Below, piece by piece: positions 14,849 to 23,558 of a stretch of 33,690 nucleotides of DNA. Position numbers and translations under genes: made by a program. Within the stretch, counting starts at the first letter, position 1. Every line of letters starts with the position of its first letter. Origin of the DNA: Microcaldota archaeon (GTDB taxonomy: Archaea; Micrarchaeota; Micrarchaeia; Anstonellales; Bilamarchaeaceae); contig JAHJBM010000061.1 in NCBI GenBank assembly GCA_018813505.1, forward strand, positions 1 through 33,690, given 5' to 3'. The notes beneath the pieces are model-generated. The model searched no databases. It saw only the letters and a program-made list of their open reading frames with translations, and was not told the DNA's origin.

Positions 14849-15601
14849 TCAGTGGCGAATGCGTAAATCCCCTCTTTCCAGTTCCCTTGCAGCATCGGAG
14901 CCGATCCATCTCGCAGTCTTATCTTCAGTCTGCCTGAGCTCTTTTGCAAGTGCCAGTGCATGCTTGTGCAATGAGATGTTTCTTTTGCCGATCTGTCTTA
15001 GCGCCCAGTTTACTGCTTTTTTTACGAAATTCCTTTTGTCATGCGAGTACTGCTTGATTAGAGGTAGATATTCAATGAATTGTGCATCAGGCGCTTTCTT
15101 GTCATGTACAGCACTTGTTGCCATAAGTACAAAACCCGCACGCCTTACGAATTCTTTTTCACTTTTGATCCATTCAATTATTTTCTTTTTATAGAATGGA
15201 GTTTTGTCAAAAAGATTTGAACAACATTGATCGCAGATATCCCATGAATAGAAATCATTGGCCCAATCATCCATTTGGTTTTCGGTTACGAGTTTTGGAT
15301 CATCAATAAGGGTTGCAATCGTTTTTGCTTCATGAATATTTGTTTGCCAGAGCGAAAGCGCAAGTTCGTGATTTTTACCGATCTCGATGTCGACGAGCTT
15401 ACTACCGACATCGGGAGCTTTTCTTCCGAATGGTGATCCTTCGGAAGAAATGATTTCTTTTGCAAACTTTCTTATTTCAGGCAATGGAACTCCGAGCGCG
15501 TTGGATGATTCTATCCCGAATCTTGCCATTCCCTCTTTGTAACCGGGTTTGGTATTTTTACCCAGCTGCTTCAGCCGTGAGATAACTTCTCTATGGTTCA
15601 T
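14849..15601 (-). CDS. DNA alkylation repair enzyme (AlkD-like HEAT-repeat family)
   Basis: 250 residues of all-helical HEAT-like repeats. MARFGIESSNALGVPLPEIRK matches the AlkD opening (where residues in 'FGI...GVPxPxLR' are conserved), followed by HELALSLWQTNIHEAKTIATL, DWANDFYSWDICDQCC, VRRAGFVLMATSAVHDK and NFVKKAVNWALRQIGKRN, the last containing the Trp-Ala-Leu-Arg-Gln-Ile-Gly signature. AlkD-type proteins excise or recognise alkylated bases without base flipping. The start overlaps the methylase stop by 4 bases (ATGA), so it belongs to the rnhA-methylase operon. Glycosylase activity is inferred from the family. Confidence 0.88.
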   Translation of the reverse strand: MNHREVISRLKQLGKNTKPGYKEGMARFGIESSNALGVPLPEIRKFAKEIISSEGSPFGRKAPDVGSKLVDIEIGKNHELALSLWQTNIHEAKTIATLIDDPKLVTENQMDDWANDFYSWDICDQCCSNLFDKTPFYKKKIIEWIKSEKEFVRRAGFVLMATSAVHDKKAPDAQFIEYLPLIKQYSHDKRNFVKKAVNWALRQIGKRNISLHKHALALAKELRQTEDKTARWIGSDAARELERGDLRIRH

Positions 15602-16776
15602 TTCCGCATCACCACAATGCTTTCCCTTGTTTTAACTTTTTGCGGCCTAACATCTGCAACTCTTTCTGCACCAACGATTATCTCAACATCTGAAAAACCA
15701 ATTCGCTCGGCCATCTCTGCAAATATCTCATCGACAATTACATGAGTATTGTGAATTATAGAATTTGAAACAATCACATGTGCACAAGACCCAGAACTCA
15801 GGACCCGAAACATTTCCATGATAGCCTGTTCCATATCTTTGAAATAGCTCCCAACTATCGGAATTTGATTCCCTAGTTCTCCAACTTCTTCTGGCATTTC
15901 ATTGACTTTCATATCTTTTCCTATAAACGATCTTATGGCACGCATTCGTACTTCTTCGGCTTCTGCCTTACTCATGTGTAGCAGGCTGAGCTCGATCCCG
16001 TACACTTTTGAATAATCAATATTATTCAGATATGGGGGTGATGTAACGATCAGATCTATACTTTCAGTAGGTGTTTCAAGTGCGCGTGCATCACCGATAA
16101 AAACTTCTGGAGTATATCCCGAATAATCACGCTCACGCAACTCCCGCACCATTCGCTTCACTTTCCTCTTGAATACATCTTTTGCAGGAATGGCAAGTTT
16201 ATCTTTTTTTATCTTTAGTACCCCACCATCTTTCAGCATGATACTGGCCTGAGGAAGCACTGAAAGAAGTGCAAGCAAAAGAAGATTTCGGGTTCGTGGT
16301 TCTTCCTGTTCTATGGCTTCTCTTATCGCGAGTATTTGATTATAATTTCTTTTTGGAAAAACCGCGCGGGGATCAAATAGTTCAAATTGCCATTTTTGCA
16401 AATTGGTGTTTTTAAGAGATCGAAGTTTGTTCGTAACAAATATTTCTACAGCTCCAATGTCTTCTTCAGCATAGTCATCGGTTTTTGTTTTTGAAATAAA
16501 TACCGCAAGCTGAGACGCATCAACTCCAATAGATAGTATGTTTTTTTGTTTTGCAGTAAGCAGGGTTGTGCCAACACCGCAAAACGGGTCAAGAATTATT
16601 TCAGGAAGTTTTGAATCGCATTTGTGAGTGTGAATTTTGTTGCCATAGTTTATCGCATATTCGACTATTTCTGGTGCAAACCCTTCCTTGTACCAGAACC
16701 AGCCGTGGGTAGGTTTGTCCTTGGAAAGTTCGAATGTCATTAGTTTTCCGAGATTATTGTCCATAGTTATTTTCAT
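15598..16776 (-). CDS. DNA or RNA methyltransferase with SPPY motif
   Basis: 392 residues. A motif X-like region (THGWFWYKEGFAPEIVEYAI) leads into SAM motif I, ILDPFCGVGTT (61-71), and the catalytic motif IV TSPPYLNNIDY (245-255). The order I before IV with a long central segment excludes the beta class and fits alpha/gamma-like N4-cytosine or N6-adenine methylases. TRM11-like RNA guanine-N2 methylases also share DPFCG plus a PPY motif. No restriction endonuclease is nearby, so if it acts on DNA it is an orphan. It is coupled to an AlkD-like repair gene and lies 35 bases after rnhA, so nucleic-acid maintenance is the likely theme. Confidence 0.75.
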   Translation of the reverse strand: MKITMDNNLGKLMTFELSKDKPTHGWFWYKEGFAPEIVEYAINYGNKIHTHKCDSKLPEIILDPFCGVGTTLLTAKQKNILSIGVDASQLAVFISKTKTDDYAEEDIGAVEIFVTNKLRSLKNTNLQKWQFELFDPRAVFPKRNYNQILAIREAIEQEEPRTRNLLLLALLSVLPQASIMLKDGGVLKIKKDKLAIPAKDVFKRKVKRMVRELRERDYSGYTPEVFIGDARALETPTESIDLIVTSPPYLNNIDYSKVYGIELSLLHMSKAEAEEVRMRAIRSFIGKDMKVNEMPEEVGELGNQIPIVGSYFKDMEQAIMEMFRVLSSGSCAHVIVSNSIIHNTHVIVDEIFAEMAERIGFSDVEIIVGAERVADVRPQKVKTRESIVVMRK

Positions 16777-16811
16777 GATTGTTTACCTCAATGACCAAAC
16801 AGCAGTCAGGT

Positions 16812-17210
16812 TTATTTCCTTTTCCCCAGCTCTGCACCTTGTTTTGAAAGTTTGTCCGCTTCTGTATTCTTTTCTCTTGGGATATGCTCAAAATGAACTT
16901 CCATTCCAATGATGAGACTAGCGACACGTTTACTTAGTGGCTTTAGTTTTATGTCCTTGACTTTGTATTCGTTGTTCAACTGTCTTATTACAAGCTGACT
17001 GTCGCTTTTGATGTGTACCATGGTTTCGCCCATTTGATGTGCAGTTTCAAGTGCTTTGATTACTGCAGTGTACTCTGCGATATTGTTTGTCCCTTCGCCT
17101 ATGTATTCGCTGAGTTCTTCCACCCTCATACCATCTTTGTATATCACGATACCAATGCCCATAGACCCCGGATTTCCGAATGATGCACCATCTGTGTAAA
17201 TAACTAGCAT
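16812..17210 (-). CDS. rnhA: Ribonuclease HI, archaeal type
   Basis: 132 residues from the ATG at 17210 (MLVIYTDGAS); the frame is open nine codons further upstream, but the RNase H fold begins with this strand. The catalytic acids are visible: Asp in YTDGAS, Glu in NNIAEYTAVI, Asp in IKSDSQLV and Asp in NTEADKLS. It lacks the basic-protrusion helix of E. coli RNase HI, as is usual for archaeal and Sulfolobus-type enzymes. It removes RNA from RNA-DNA hybrids (R-loops, primers). It is the first gene of the operon with the methylase and AlkD-like gene. Confidence 0.93.
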   Translation of the reverse strand: MLVIYTDGASFGNPGSMGIGIVIYKDGMRVEELSEYIGEGTNNIAEYTAVIKALETAHQMGETMVHIKSDSQLVIRQLNNEYKVKDIKLKPLSKRVASLIIGMEVHFEHIPREKNTEADKLSKQGAELGKRK

Positions 17211-17297
17211 AAAATACAACCAACCATATTGCATCAAACTTTGTTTGAATGCTGAATTTTCTTAGCTACGTGTATTTTTATAACATTTGTATTAACT

Positions 17298-17756
17298 ATG
17301 AATCATATGAAATATTCATTTCATCCGAATCCAGTAGTCGGGATGACAAAAATATTCATTCTTGCCATAATACTCACACTCATAGTATACACTTACCGCG
17401 AGATATTGAAGAATGTGGTCATAACATTTCTTGAGATCATATGGATTATATCGCTGATATACATAGCGACCATATTTATCATGTCCCGTTTTTATTCCAT
17501 TACACTGGATGAGAAATCAGTCACATATAAACGAGGCATTTTCTGGACAAAGGAGATCATGCTCCCATACCACAGGATAACTGAAGCGACATACATCCAG
17601 GGAATAGTACAGCGAATACTTAGAGTTGGAACGCTCATAGTAGATACAGCAGGCGGTTCCCATATGGCAATACATGTTGAAGATATCAAAAGTAGTGATC
17701 TGAAGATGATAATAGGGGAGATAAAAACAAAAAGCCACGCAGATGATGGAGAATGA
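17298..17756 (+). CDS. Membrane protein with bacterial-type PH (bPH2/YdbS-like) domain
   Basis: 152 residues, or 149 from the third-next ATG (17307), which lies 29 bases after a TATTTTTATA box and may be the leaderless start. Two membrane helices (about 18-32 and 40-62: IFILAIILTLIVYTY, ITFLEIIWIISLIYIATIFI) are followed by a short PH-like beta domain (SITLDEKSVTYKRGIFWTKE, LPYHRITEATYIQGIVQRIL), where the LPYxRI motif is the hallmark of bPH2/YdbS proteins. Function of this family is not settled; membrane stress or lipid roles are proposed. Its stop overlaps the endA-like start (ATGA), an unexpected coupling of an envelope protein with tRNA splicing. Confidence 0.82.
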   Translation: MNHMKYSFHPNPVVGMTKIFILAIILTLIVYTYREILKNVVITFLEIIWIISLIYIATIFIMSRFYSITLDEKSVTYKRGIFWTKEIMLPYHRITEATYIQGIVQRILRVGTLIVDTAGGSHMAIHVEDIKSSDLKMIIGEIKTKSHADDGE

Positions 17757-18283
17757 AAAAGGATACTGAGAAAAAACATGCTGACGACAATAAGTTCAGA
17801 TTCGAAGAGACCTACTTAGTAATAAGTGACAGATCCACCATACTTAAACTCAGAAGCCTAGGTGCAGGTGTAGAAGAAGCAGATGAAACAAAAATAGCGC
17901 TTCTTGAAGCAGCATATTTTGCAGATAGGGGAGTTATTCCGATAGAAAAGGACAAAATATTTGATACAGTGAAAAAACATGATAAACTTTATATGGAAAA
18001 ATTTTATGTAATAAAATATCTGCGCGATAGAGGGTATATTGTCAGGCCAAGCCTTGATAACACAGACTACCTTAGACTTCATAGAAAAGGAGTACGACCA
18101 GGAGAAGACAGGACATATGGCCTGATTATGGTTGTTCCAAAAAATTGGAAATGTGATGTTGAGGATCTTCTTCCATCCCTTGAAACTGCGGGTAGATTGC
18201 GCAAGGAACTTGTGATTGCGATAGTCGATATTGAACAGGAAAAACCGCTATTCCTAAAGTTTGGAAGGATGACCATTGAATAG
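17753..18283 (+). CDS. endA: tRNA-splicing endonuclease subunit, catalytic Tyr and His replaced
   Basis: 176 residues, the normal length of an archaeal EndA subunit with both N-terminal (about 18-75) and C-terminal nuclease-fold domains. YVIKYLRDRGYIVRPS and LRKELVIAIVD are diagnostic. Aligned with Methanocaldococcus EndA (Tyr115, His125, Lys156) the positions fall at H110, R120 and K151 with identical spacing (10 and 31). So only the Lys is retained. This points to a structural subunit of a heteromeric (alphabeta)2 enzyme, with a catalytic partner encoded elsewhere. The enzyme would process introns such as the tRNA-Leu intron in this window. It is coupled to the PH-domain gene and followed by herA. 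Confidence 0.85.
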   Translation: MKKDTEKKHADDNKFRFEETYLVISDRSTILKLRSLGAGVEEADETKIALLEAAYFADRGVIPIEKDKIFDTVKKHDKLYMEKFYVIKYLRDRGYIVRPSLDNTDYLRLHRKGVRPGEDRTYGLIMVVPKNWKCDVEDLLPSLETAGRLRKELVIAIVDIEQEKPLFLKFGRMTIE

Positions 18284-18324
18284 CATGTTCTTTAATTTTG
18301 CCAGGTAATATAATTAGGATAGAC

Positions 18325-19866
18325 ATGCACGAAATTCTAGGTACCATAATAACAACAGAGGAAAGTCCCTCAACAACCGAATTCTCATTTGTAATCAATA
18401 ATAATTCAGAGGTAAAAAAGGGCCAGTATGTGCAGGTAACTCAAAGTAACGGGATACTTTTCGGCCATGTATCAGAGATATACAAATCAAACCGTTATTT
18501 TGAAAGAGCCGAAAGCGTAGCAGAGTTTGAAAAAAATTCAGGAATGGACTCGCATTTTCCATCATCCTCATGGGAGTATACTATTGTGATAGTGAAAATA
18601 CTTGGTATTGCAAAACACAGTGACGATGGACCGGATGCCTTCCAACACTCTTTTAAACGTGCATTCGTACCGCCTTCACCTGGATTGAAAGTTCAGAGCG
18701 CAGATAATGAACTCCTTCGCCAGTTTCTTGGATTCCAGGATAATGGTTTCCATATAGGTGCTATCGAACATCATGATGTTCCTGCAAAAATATGCATGAC
18801 TCGATTGGTACAAAAACACCTAGCTATACTTGCAATGAGTGGTGCAGGCAAATCGCATTTGTCTTCAGTGCTTCTGGAAGAAATTCTCGATCGTAAAAAA
18901 CAAGACGGACGGATTGCAGTTGTGGTAATAGATATTCATGGTGAATATGTAGGGTTTCAGCACGATCCAAATTATGGATCAAAAACAAAAGTGATTGATG
19001 GAAACGAAATTTCGATTCCATTAAGAAAAATGAAACCAGAGATGATTATGTCATGGCTTCCAAATCTTTCAACGCCGCAGAGGGAGGTTCTCCGTCATGC
19101 GATGTTGCAGCTCAAGCAGGAAAAAAAGGATGAGGAATCATATGGTTTCAAGGATCTGCTGGATGCTGTGGAAAAAACAGATGTTTCCAAGGACGACGTA
19201 AAACGTGCACTAAAACGTTCGCTTTCTGAACTAAAACGATATAGGTTCATTTCCAAGAAAACCGAAAACCCAAAACTCATAACCGAAATCCAGCCAGGCA
19301 ACCTTACAATTCTTGATTTCAGTACAATAGATTCCCTAAGGAAAAAACAGATATTGGTTGCAATGATATCGCGAAGATTATTTAATCTAAGAAAAAAAAA
19401 TCAGATCCCGCCATTTCTTTTGCTTGTTGAGGAAGCGCATAATTTTGCGCAGCAAAAAGCAGAAGAACATGAGGCTGTTTCAAGAAGCATTATTGAAACG
19501 ATTGCAAGAGAAGGAAGAAAATTCGGCGCATCGCTTTGCCTCATTTCCCAAAGGCCAGTGAATCTAAGCACAACTGCATTGAGCCAGTGCAATACACACA
19601 TAATACTCAGAGTTACAAATCCAAATGATCTTGACCACATACAAATGAGCTCAGAAGGAATTGATTCAAGGATTGCAAAATCTATCACAGGACTAAAGGT
19701 TGGCGAAGCAATAGTAGTTGGTGCTGCCGTCAATTATCCTGTATTTGTAAGTGTTAGGAATAGAAAATCTACGAAAAGGGAAAGGGGTGCACCTCTGCAT
19801 CAGCAGGCGATAGAATTTGAATCCGAGAAGGAGAAAAAAGAAGAACAGGTTGAGGCTTTTCTTTAG
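18325..19866 (+). CDS. herA: HerA-type hexameric DNA translocase ATPase
   Basis: 513 residues from the ATG at 18325; an in-frame TTG at 18298 is less likely. The N-terminal 150 residues form the HAS-barrel-like beta domain (QYVQVTQSNGILFGHVSEI). Walker A is MSGAGKSH (171-178), the strand VVVIDIHGEYVGF follows, and Walker B is LLLVEEAHNF, with the arginine-finger and sensor region around ISQRPVNLST and QCNTHIILRVTNPNDL. HerA pumps DNA for end resection with the nuclease NurA, usually encoded beside Mre11-Rad50. None of these is in the window. It follows endA by 41 bases. Confidence 0.92.
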   Translation: MHEILGTIITTEESPSTTEFSFVINNNSEVKKGQYVQVTQSNGILFGHVSEIYKSNRYFERAESVAEFEKNSGMDSHFPSSSWEYTIVIVKILGIAKHSDDGPDAFQHSFKRAFVPPSPGLKVQSADNELLRQFLGFQDNGFHIGAIEHHDVPAKICMTRLVQKHLAILAMSGAGKSHLSSVLLEEILDRKKQDGRIAVVVIDIHGEYVGFQHDPNYGSKTKVIDGNEISIPLRKMKPEMIMSWLPNLSTPQREVLRHAMLQLKQEKKDEESYGFKDLLDAVEKTDVSKDDVKRALKRSLSELKRYRFISKKTENPKLITEIQPGNLTILDFSTIDSLRKKQILVAMISRRLFNLRKKNQIPPFLLLVEEAHNFAQQKAEEHEAVSRSIIETIAREGRKFGASLCLISQRPVNLSTTALSQCNTHIILRVTNPNDLDHIQMSSEGIDSRIAKSITGLKVGEAIVVGAAVNYPVFVSVRNRKSTKRERGAPLHQQAIEFESEKEKKEEQVEAFL

Positions 19867-19904
19867 ATTTGAAGTAGTACACGTGTAAAGTAGGATAGCA
19901 CTTA

Positions 19905-19915
19905 TTTTAAATATA
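19905..19915 (+). promoter_or_regulatory. TATA box of the 455-aa unknown gene
   Basis: TTTTAAATATA is centred 27 bases before the ATG at 19937. It gives this gene its own promoter and a leaderless start, separate from herA. Confidence 0.55.
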
Positions 19916-19936
19916 TGTTATTGTAAGTATAGTTAT

Positions 19937-21304
19937 ATGGTAGCACTTGACAGCAAAAAAGAGCCCCCAGTTCAAAGTAATAGAAGTACCCATGGCCTTG
20001 ATACCAAGAAACAGGTTGCCAGTGCAAGAGAGTATATGAGGTTTCATGATGGAGAACAAGATAAGACGCTCAGTTTGGATCGTCGGCTTAGAGTAGAAGC
20101 TGAAAAGGCAGGGGTATACAAAGAAAAGGAGCCAAATAATGAAATGGCAAGACGCAACAATGCGCTGATCCAACTTGCATTATGCAGCATTAAAATCGCG
20201 TATAGTTATGATCAGCCATCCGAATTACGAAGAGAAATAATCAAGGCAAAAACATTTGCTGAAAAGGCAATGGTAGGGCCAGATATCGTTGACACTTGCC
20301 TTCTAGGGAACAGAACTGATAAAACCGCCTGGGAAACAGCCACAAAGGAACTTATCCGAAGGTCAATAGACATGGTAATTAAGTGTGCAGACAAACCCAT
20401 TCTTGCACTCGAGGATATTTACTTTGAATCAAAAAAACTAGGCATGCCTAGTGAATGTAGAAAAACGATTATTATTATGGCTATAGATGCATTAGAGCAC
20501 CATGGTAGAGATACTAGTGGTGCCATCAATCGGATGCTCTCCACATATAAGAAAGAAAATGGTTGCGATACTGGACATCTGGATCTTGAAGAGAGATACA
20601 AGAACAGGAGAGAGATACTAACCAATAGAGAGTATGTGGAAACAGTGATAACAGCATGTGACCTGATAGCTTATCTGTCCAAAAATTTCTTTATTGAACC
20701 ACCAGAATACGAAGACATAATGGCGCTTCCACTTGATGCAGGTGAAGAAGCTGAAGAAGAACTCATGAAAAGGAATGCTGAAAAAGAAGCAGAATATAGA
20801 GAACGCATAAGAAAATGTTTACTAGCTGATGCAATAAAAGCATTCCCCGTGATTGCAGAAAAATATTCAATAAATAGCAGTGCAACAATATACGAACTGA
20901 TTATGGATATTACAAAGGCAGCCATCAGGAGTGTAGCCAATCCGACAATAGCAGCTTATGCAGTCCATATGATTTCAACAGAATTATGGATGCTTGATGC
21001 AGATCCACTCTATCGCGGCATGGTGCTTTTCTCTGCAATCGATCATGCCAGAAATGGAGATGAAGAAGTGAAGAAGATCGTACTCGATGCGCTACGATGT
21101 TATGAAATGGACGTGAAACCAGAAGATGATTGCATAGATGTGCAAAGACTTATAGGAGAAATAGATGGCCCAGAGAATGAATCTGGTTCAACCAGAACAG
21201 TGAGAAGGAATCAAGGATTTGAAATAGATTCGCGCAGAATATTGCTTGTGCAATTGGCCGGATTTGAAAATGAGAAACTAACTGAAATGGGTTTTAGATT
21301 ATAA
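19937..21304 (+). CDS. Unrecognised 455-aa soluble helical protein
   Basis: No signal peptide or membrane helix. The first 75 residues are charged and probably flexible (KKEPPVQSNRSTHGLDTKKQ). From about 75 onward it is almost entirely helical, with amphipathic stretches such as NNALIQLALCSIKIAYSY, LIRRSIDMVIKCADKPI and TNREYVETVITACDLIAYLS, an acidic segment (EEAEEELMKRNAEKEAEYRER, roughly 270-290) with coiled-coil character, and a polar tail. The repeat of helix-helix units resembles an ARM/HEAT-like solenoid, but no repeat is clear enough to name. It follows herA with its own promoter and converges with the secreted-protein block, so it belongs to neither with certainty. Confidence 0.65.
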   Translation: MVALDSKKEPPVQSNRSTHGLDTKKQVASAREYMRFHDGEQDKTLSLDRRLRVEAEKAGVYKEKEPNNEMARRNNALIQLALCSIKIAYSYDQPSELRREIIKAKTFAEKAMVGPDIVDTCLLGNRTDKTAWETATKELIRRSIDMVIKCADKPILALEDIYFESKKLGMPSECRKTIIIMAIDALEHHGRDTSGAINRMLSTYKKENGCDTGHLDLEERYKNRREILTNREYVETVITACDLIAYLSKNFFIEPPEYEDIMALPLDAGEEAEEELMKRNAEKEAEYRERIRKCLLADAIKAFPVIAEKYSINSSATIYELIMDITKAAIRSVANPTIAAYAVHMISTELWMLDADPLYRGMVLFSAIDHARNGDEEVKKIVLDALRCYEMDVKPEDDCIDVQRLIGEIDGPENESGSTRTVRRNQGFEIDSRRILLVQLAGFENEKLTEMGFRL

Positions 21305-21355
21305 ATAGAGTGCTGCGATTGTGAAAAGGATAAAATATAAATAATAAATTTGAAA

Positions 21356-23521
21356 CTATGAAACTTCCCAGCAGTCAAGCGAACTGATAGTGAATGGAAT
21401 TGAACATTCCTCTTCTCCAACGCTTGCCGAGATCTCACCTTCTTCCCCAACTTCTCCAGTGATATAGAAACCTGTTCCGTGATCATTGCTTGGATCCCTT
21501 AATTCTGCGAGTTCATGATCAGGTGTATCCCAGTCAACACTGGAACATGCGATATCGCCGTCTTCTCCACAATGTATAGACACCCAACCGTACTGACCTG
21601 CATACACATCTAGCGGATTGCCTCCATTTATCTCGCATATGTCAGATCCGCCTTCATCAGGTGGCAACCCAGAATCGTTATTTACTACTATACCTGCGAT
21701 TGCAACTGCACCAATAATGTCTTCACCAGTTTCCCAATAGCCTGCGCCACGAAGATCACCAGCAGTATTTCTATCAGGGGCAGTGTAAGTTGCACCAGTT
21801 ATTCCTCTTGGACCGCGCCCACGCGTACTTCCAACAAGACCTCGAGTAAGATCATATTCTGCAAAATCAGGAGTATCTCTTGCACCTGACACACTACATA
21901 CAAGATCGAAATCCACGAATTCTTCATGATCAAGAGTCGCTCTTCTTGGATCGAATTCACAAACATAATCTGGTGATACTACATCTATATCAGAGGTACA
22001 AGTCACATCGCCAGAAGTATATCTTATCAGCCCGCTTGTACCAGGAGAGTCTCTTGGATAGATGTGCGCGTATTCACTTGTAGCTGCAAGGAATTCTCCG
22101 CTAAAACCTTCTATTGACCAGTCGCTGCCTGTGCAGGGCGTTTCTACCCCCAATGTATTGTAACAGGTTACTTCAAATTCACCGATTTCATATGAACCTA
22201 TATCAAGTGAAGCTGGATCAATTTCACAGGAAGCAGGAACAGTATCACCAGGACCTGAACTGAAAAAGGTAATGCGTGCATCTTCATCGCATTCTCCCGG
22301 ACCACCGCATGCCCCAGATACTGTTTCTGCATGCAGCGTAATCTGGAAACTTCTGCTTGAACCGCGAATCCTTGAAGCATCAAGATATAATACAACATCA
22401 CGTCCTCTTGGTATTGCTACTCCAAAACCGTTTGAACCACCAGGAGGCGGACAATCTGCAGGATCAAAGTCAGGTGCATGGCAAAGTGCAGGATCCATAG
22501 GACCAACAACAAAATTATGATCAGATGTACTAACATCTGTGATGATTACAGGATCGCCATAATTGTGTACAACCATTCTTACCACATAATGTTCAGGATC
22601 CGTAAGAGACGGAGAAGGCATTATCGACATCTCACCGATATTACAATCACCCGCAGACTCGACAACGCTTATTGTTGTTGTTTCACGGACGAATGGTGAT
22701 GGTATGTCTGGTGTGTTTTGCGCATAATAATAGAGATAAAAGAAACTATAATGTTCAGGATTATCGTTATCAACCGGATCTTTTACTACTGCTCCAAAGC
22801 ATTCCACATTTTCCAGTTGCGTCCTTATTTCATGAGCACCTAACAGGTCTAGATTAATTTCAAGGTCATCGGTACCGTCCGCCATATCAATAACAGTGCC
22901 ACGGCCTTCTCTCATGTCCTGTATGCGCAAGTCACCTTTGCAAAAGATATCCGCATAACCGCGCATATTGAAAACAGGATCGCGTGTGGTGAACACGTAG
23001 GTAACTCGCTGTTGCGTGAGCGGCGGCTGAAGTTCAAGATAACGGCTTACAGTGGAAGGAATAGAATAATCAGTGGCAAATAGGTGATCCCGTCCGTATT
23101 CTGCCTGTGCATCAAAAACATCTTCAGAAAGCCACACGATCCTTGCGTTTGAAGTTGTTGAGCCGGTGTGTATTACGTCGAGCGGGCAATAGGTGCTCAG
23201 ATGTGTGCACTCTGGATACGCCGAGCGTATTTGAACATCGCCTGCGAATGCCCAGTTTGATACAATGTTTGGAGACAGAGTCAATTCTGCACCGCTGCAT
23301 ATCTGATCACCGCCTTCTAGATCATCTGGATCTCCGCTGGCGACATAATCTGGATCAAGTGCAGACAGGCCAAAGTCATTGTTGAAAACAAACATCGTAT
23401 TGAAATATACGTATTCCGGATAGCCGTTGTCCATATCAGCCGGCACGAATGCAAGATCGGCATGTGCAGGAATAGTAGCGAAAAAAAGCAAGATCGTAAA
23501 GAATAACGATATTTTTTTCAT
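21356..23521 (-). CDS. Exported protein with three C-terminal Cys-containing Ig-like repeats
   Basis: 721 residues from the ATG at 23521, chosen because it opens a signal peptide (MKKISLFFTILLFFATIPAHA, cleavage after AHA) and has GGTGG upstream; the frame reaches an earlier ATG at 23548. The mature part is acidic and Cys-rich with no membrane anchor. The last 260 residues hold three units that open alike: CEIDPASLDIGSYE...EVTC, CEFDPRRATLDHEE...DLVC and CEINGGNPLDVYAG...SIHC. This is an Ig-like/BIG2-like domain with a conserved Cys pair of the kind seen in archaeal surface proteins. The N-terminal 430 residues are not recognised. It is the last gene of the block. Confidence 0.75.
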   Translation of the reverse strand: MKKISLFFTILLFFATIPAHADLAFVPADMDNGYPEYVYFNTMFVFNNDFGLSALDPDYVASGDPDDLEGGDQICSGAELTLSPNIVSNWAFAGDVQIRSAYPECTHLSTYCPLDVIHTGSTTSNARIVWLSEDVFDAQAEYGRDHLFATDYSIPSTVSRYLELQPPLTQQRVTYVFTTRDPVFNMRGYADIFCKGDLRIQDMREGRGTVIDMADGTDDLEINLDLLGAHEIRTQLENVECFGAVVKDPVDNDNPEHYSFFYLYYYAQNTPDIPSPFVRETTTISVVESAGDCNIGEMSIMPSPSLTDPEHYVVRMVVHNYGDPVIITDVSTSDHNFVVGPMDPALCHAPDFDPADCPPPGGSNGFGVAIPRGRDVVLYLDASRIRGSSRSFQITLHAETVSGACGGPGECDEDARITFFSSGPGDTVPASCEIDPASLDIGSYEIGEFEVTCYNTLGVETPCTGSDWSIEGFSGEFLAATSEYAHIYPRDSPGTSGLIRYTSGDVTCTSDIDVVSPDYVCEFDPRRATLDHEEFVDFDLVCSVSGARDTPDFAEYDLTRGLVGSTRGRGPRGITGATYTAPDRNTAGDLRGAGYWETGEDIIGAVAIAGIVVNNDSGLPPDEGGSDICEINGGNPLDVYAGQYGWVSIHCGEDGDIACSSVDWDTPDHELAELRDPSNDHGTGFYITGEVGEEGEISASVGEEECSIPFTISSLDCWEVS

Positions 23522-23558
23522 AGCATCCACCAAATGATATTGCAGCATATATTATTTA

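Noticed and set aside
15598..16776. Restriction-modification system
   Set aside because: Only a methylase is present; neighbours are rnhA and an AlkD-like gene, with no endonuclease or specificity subunit.
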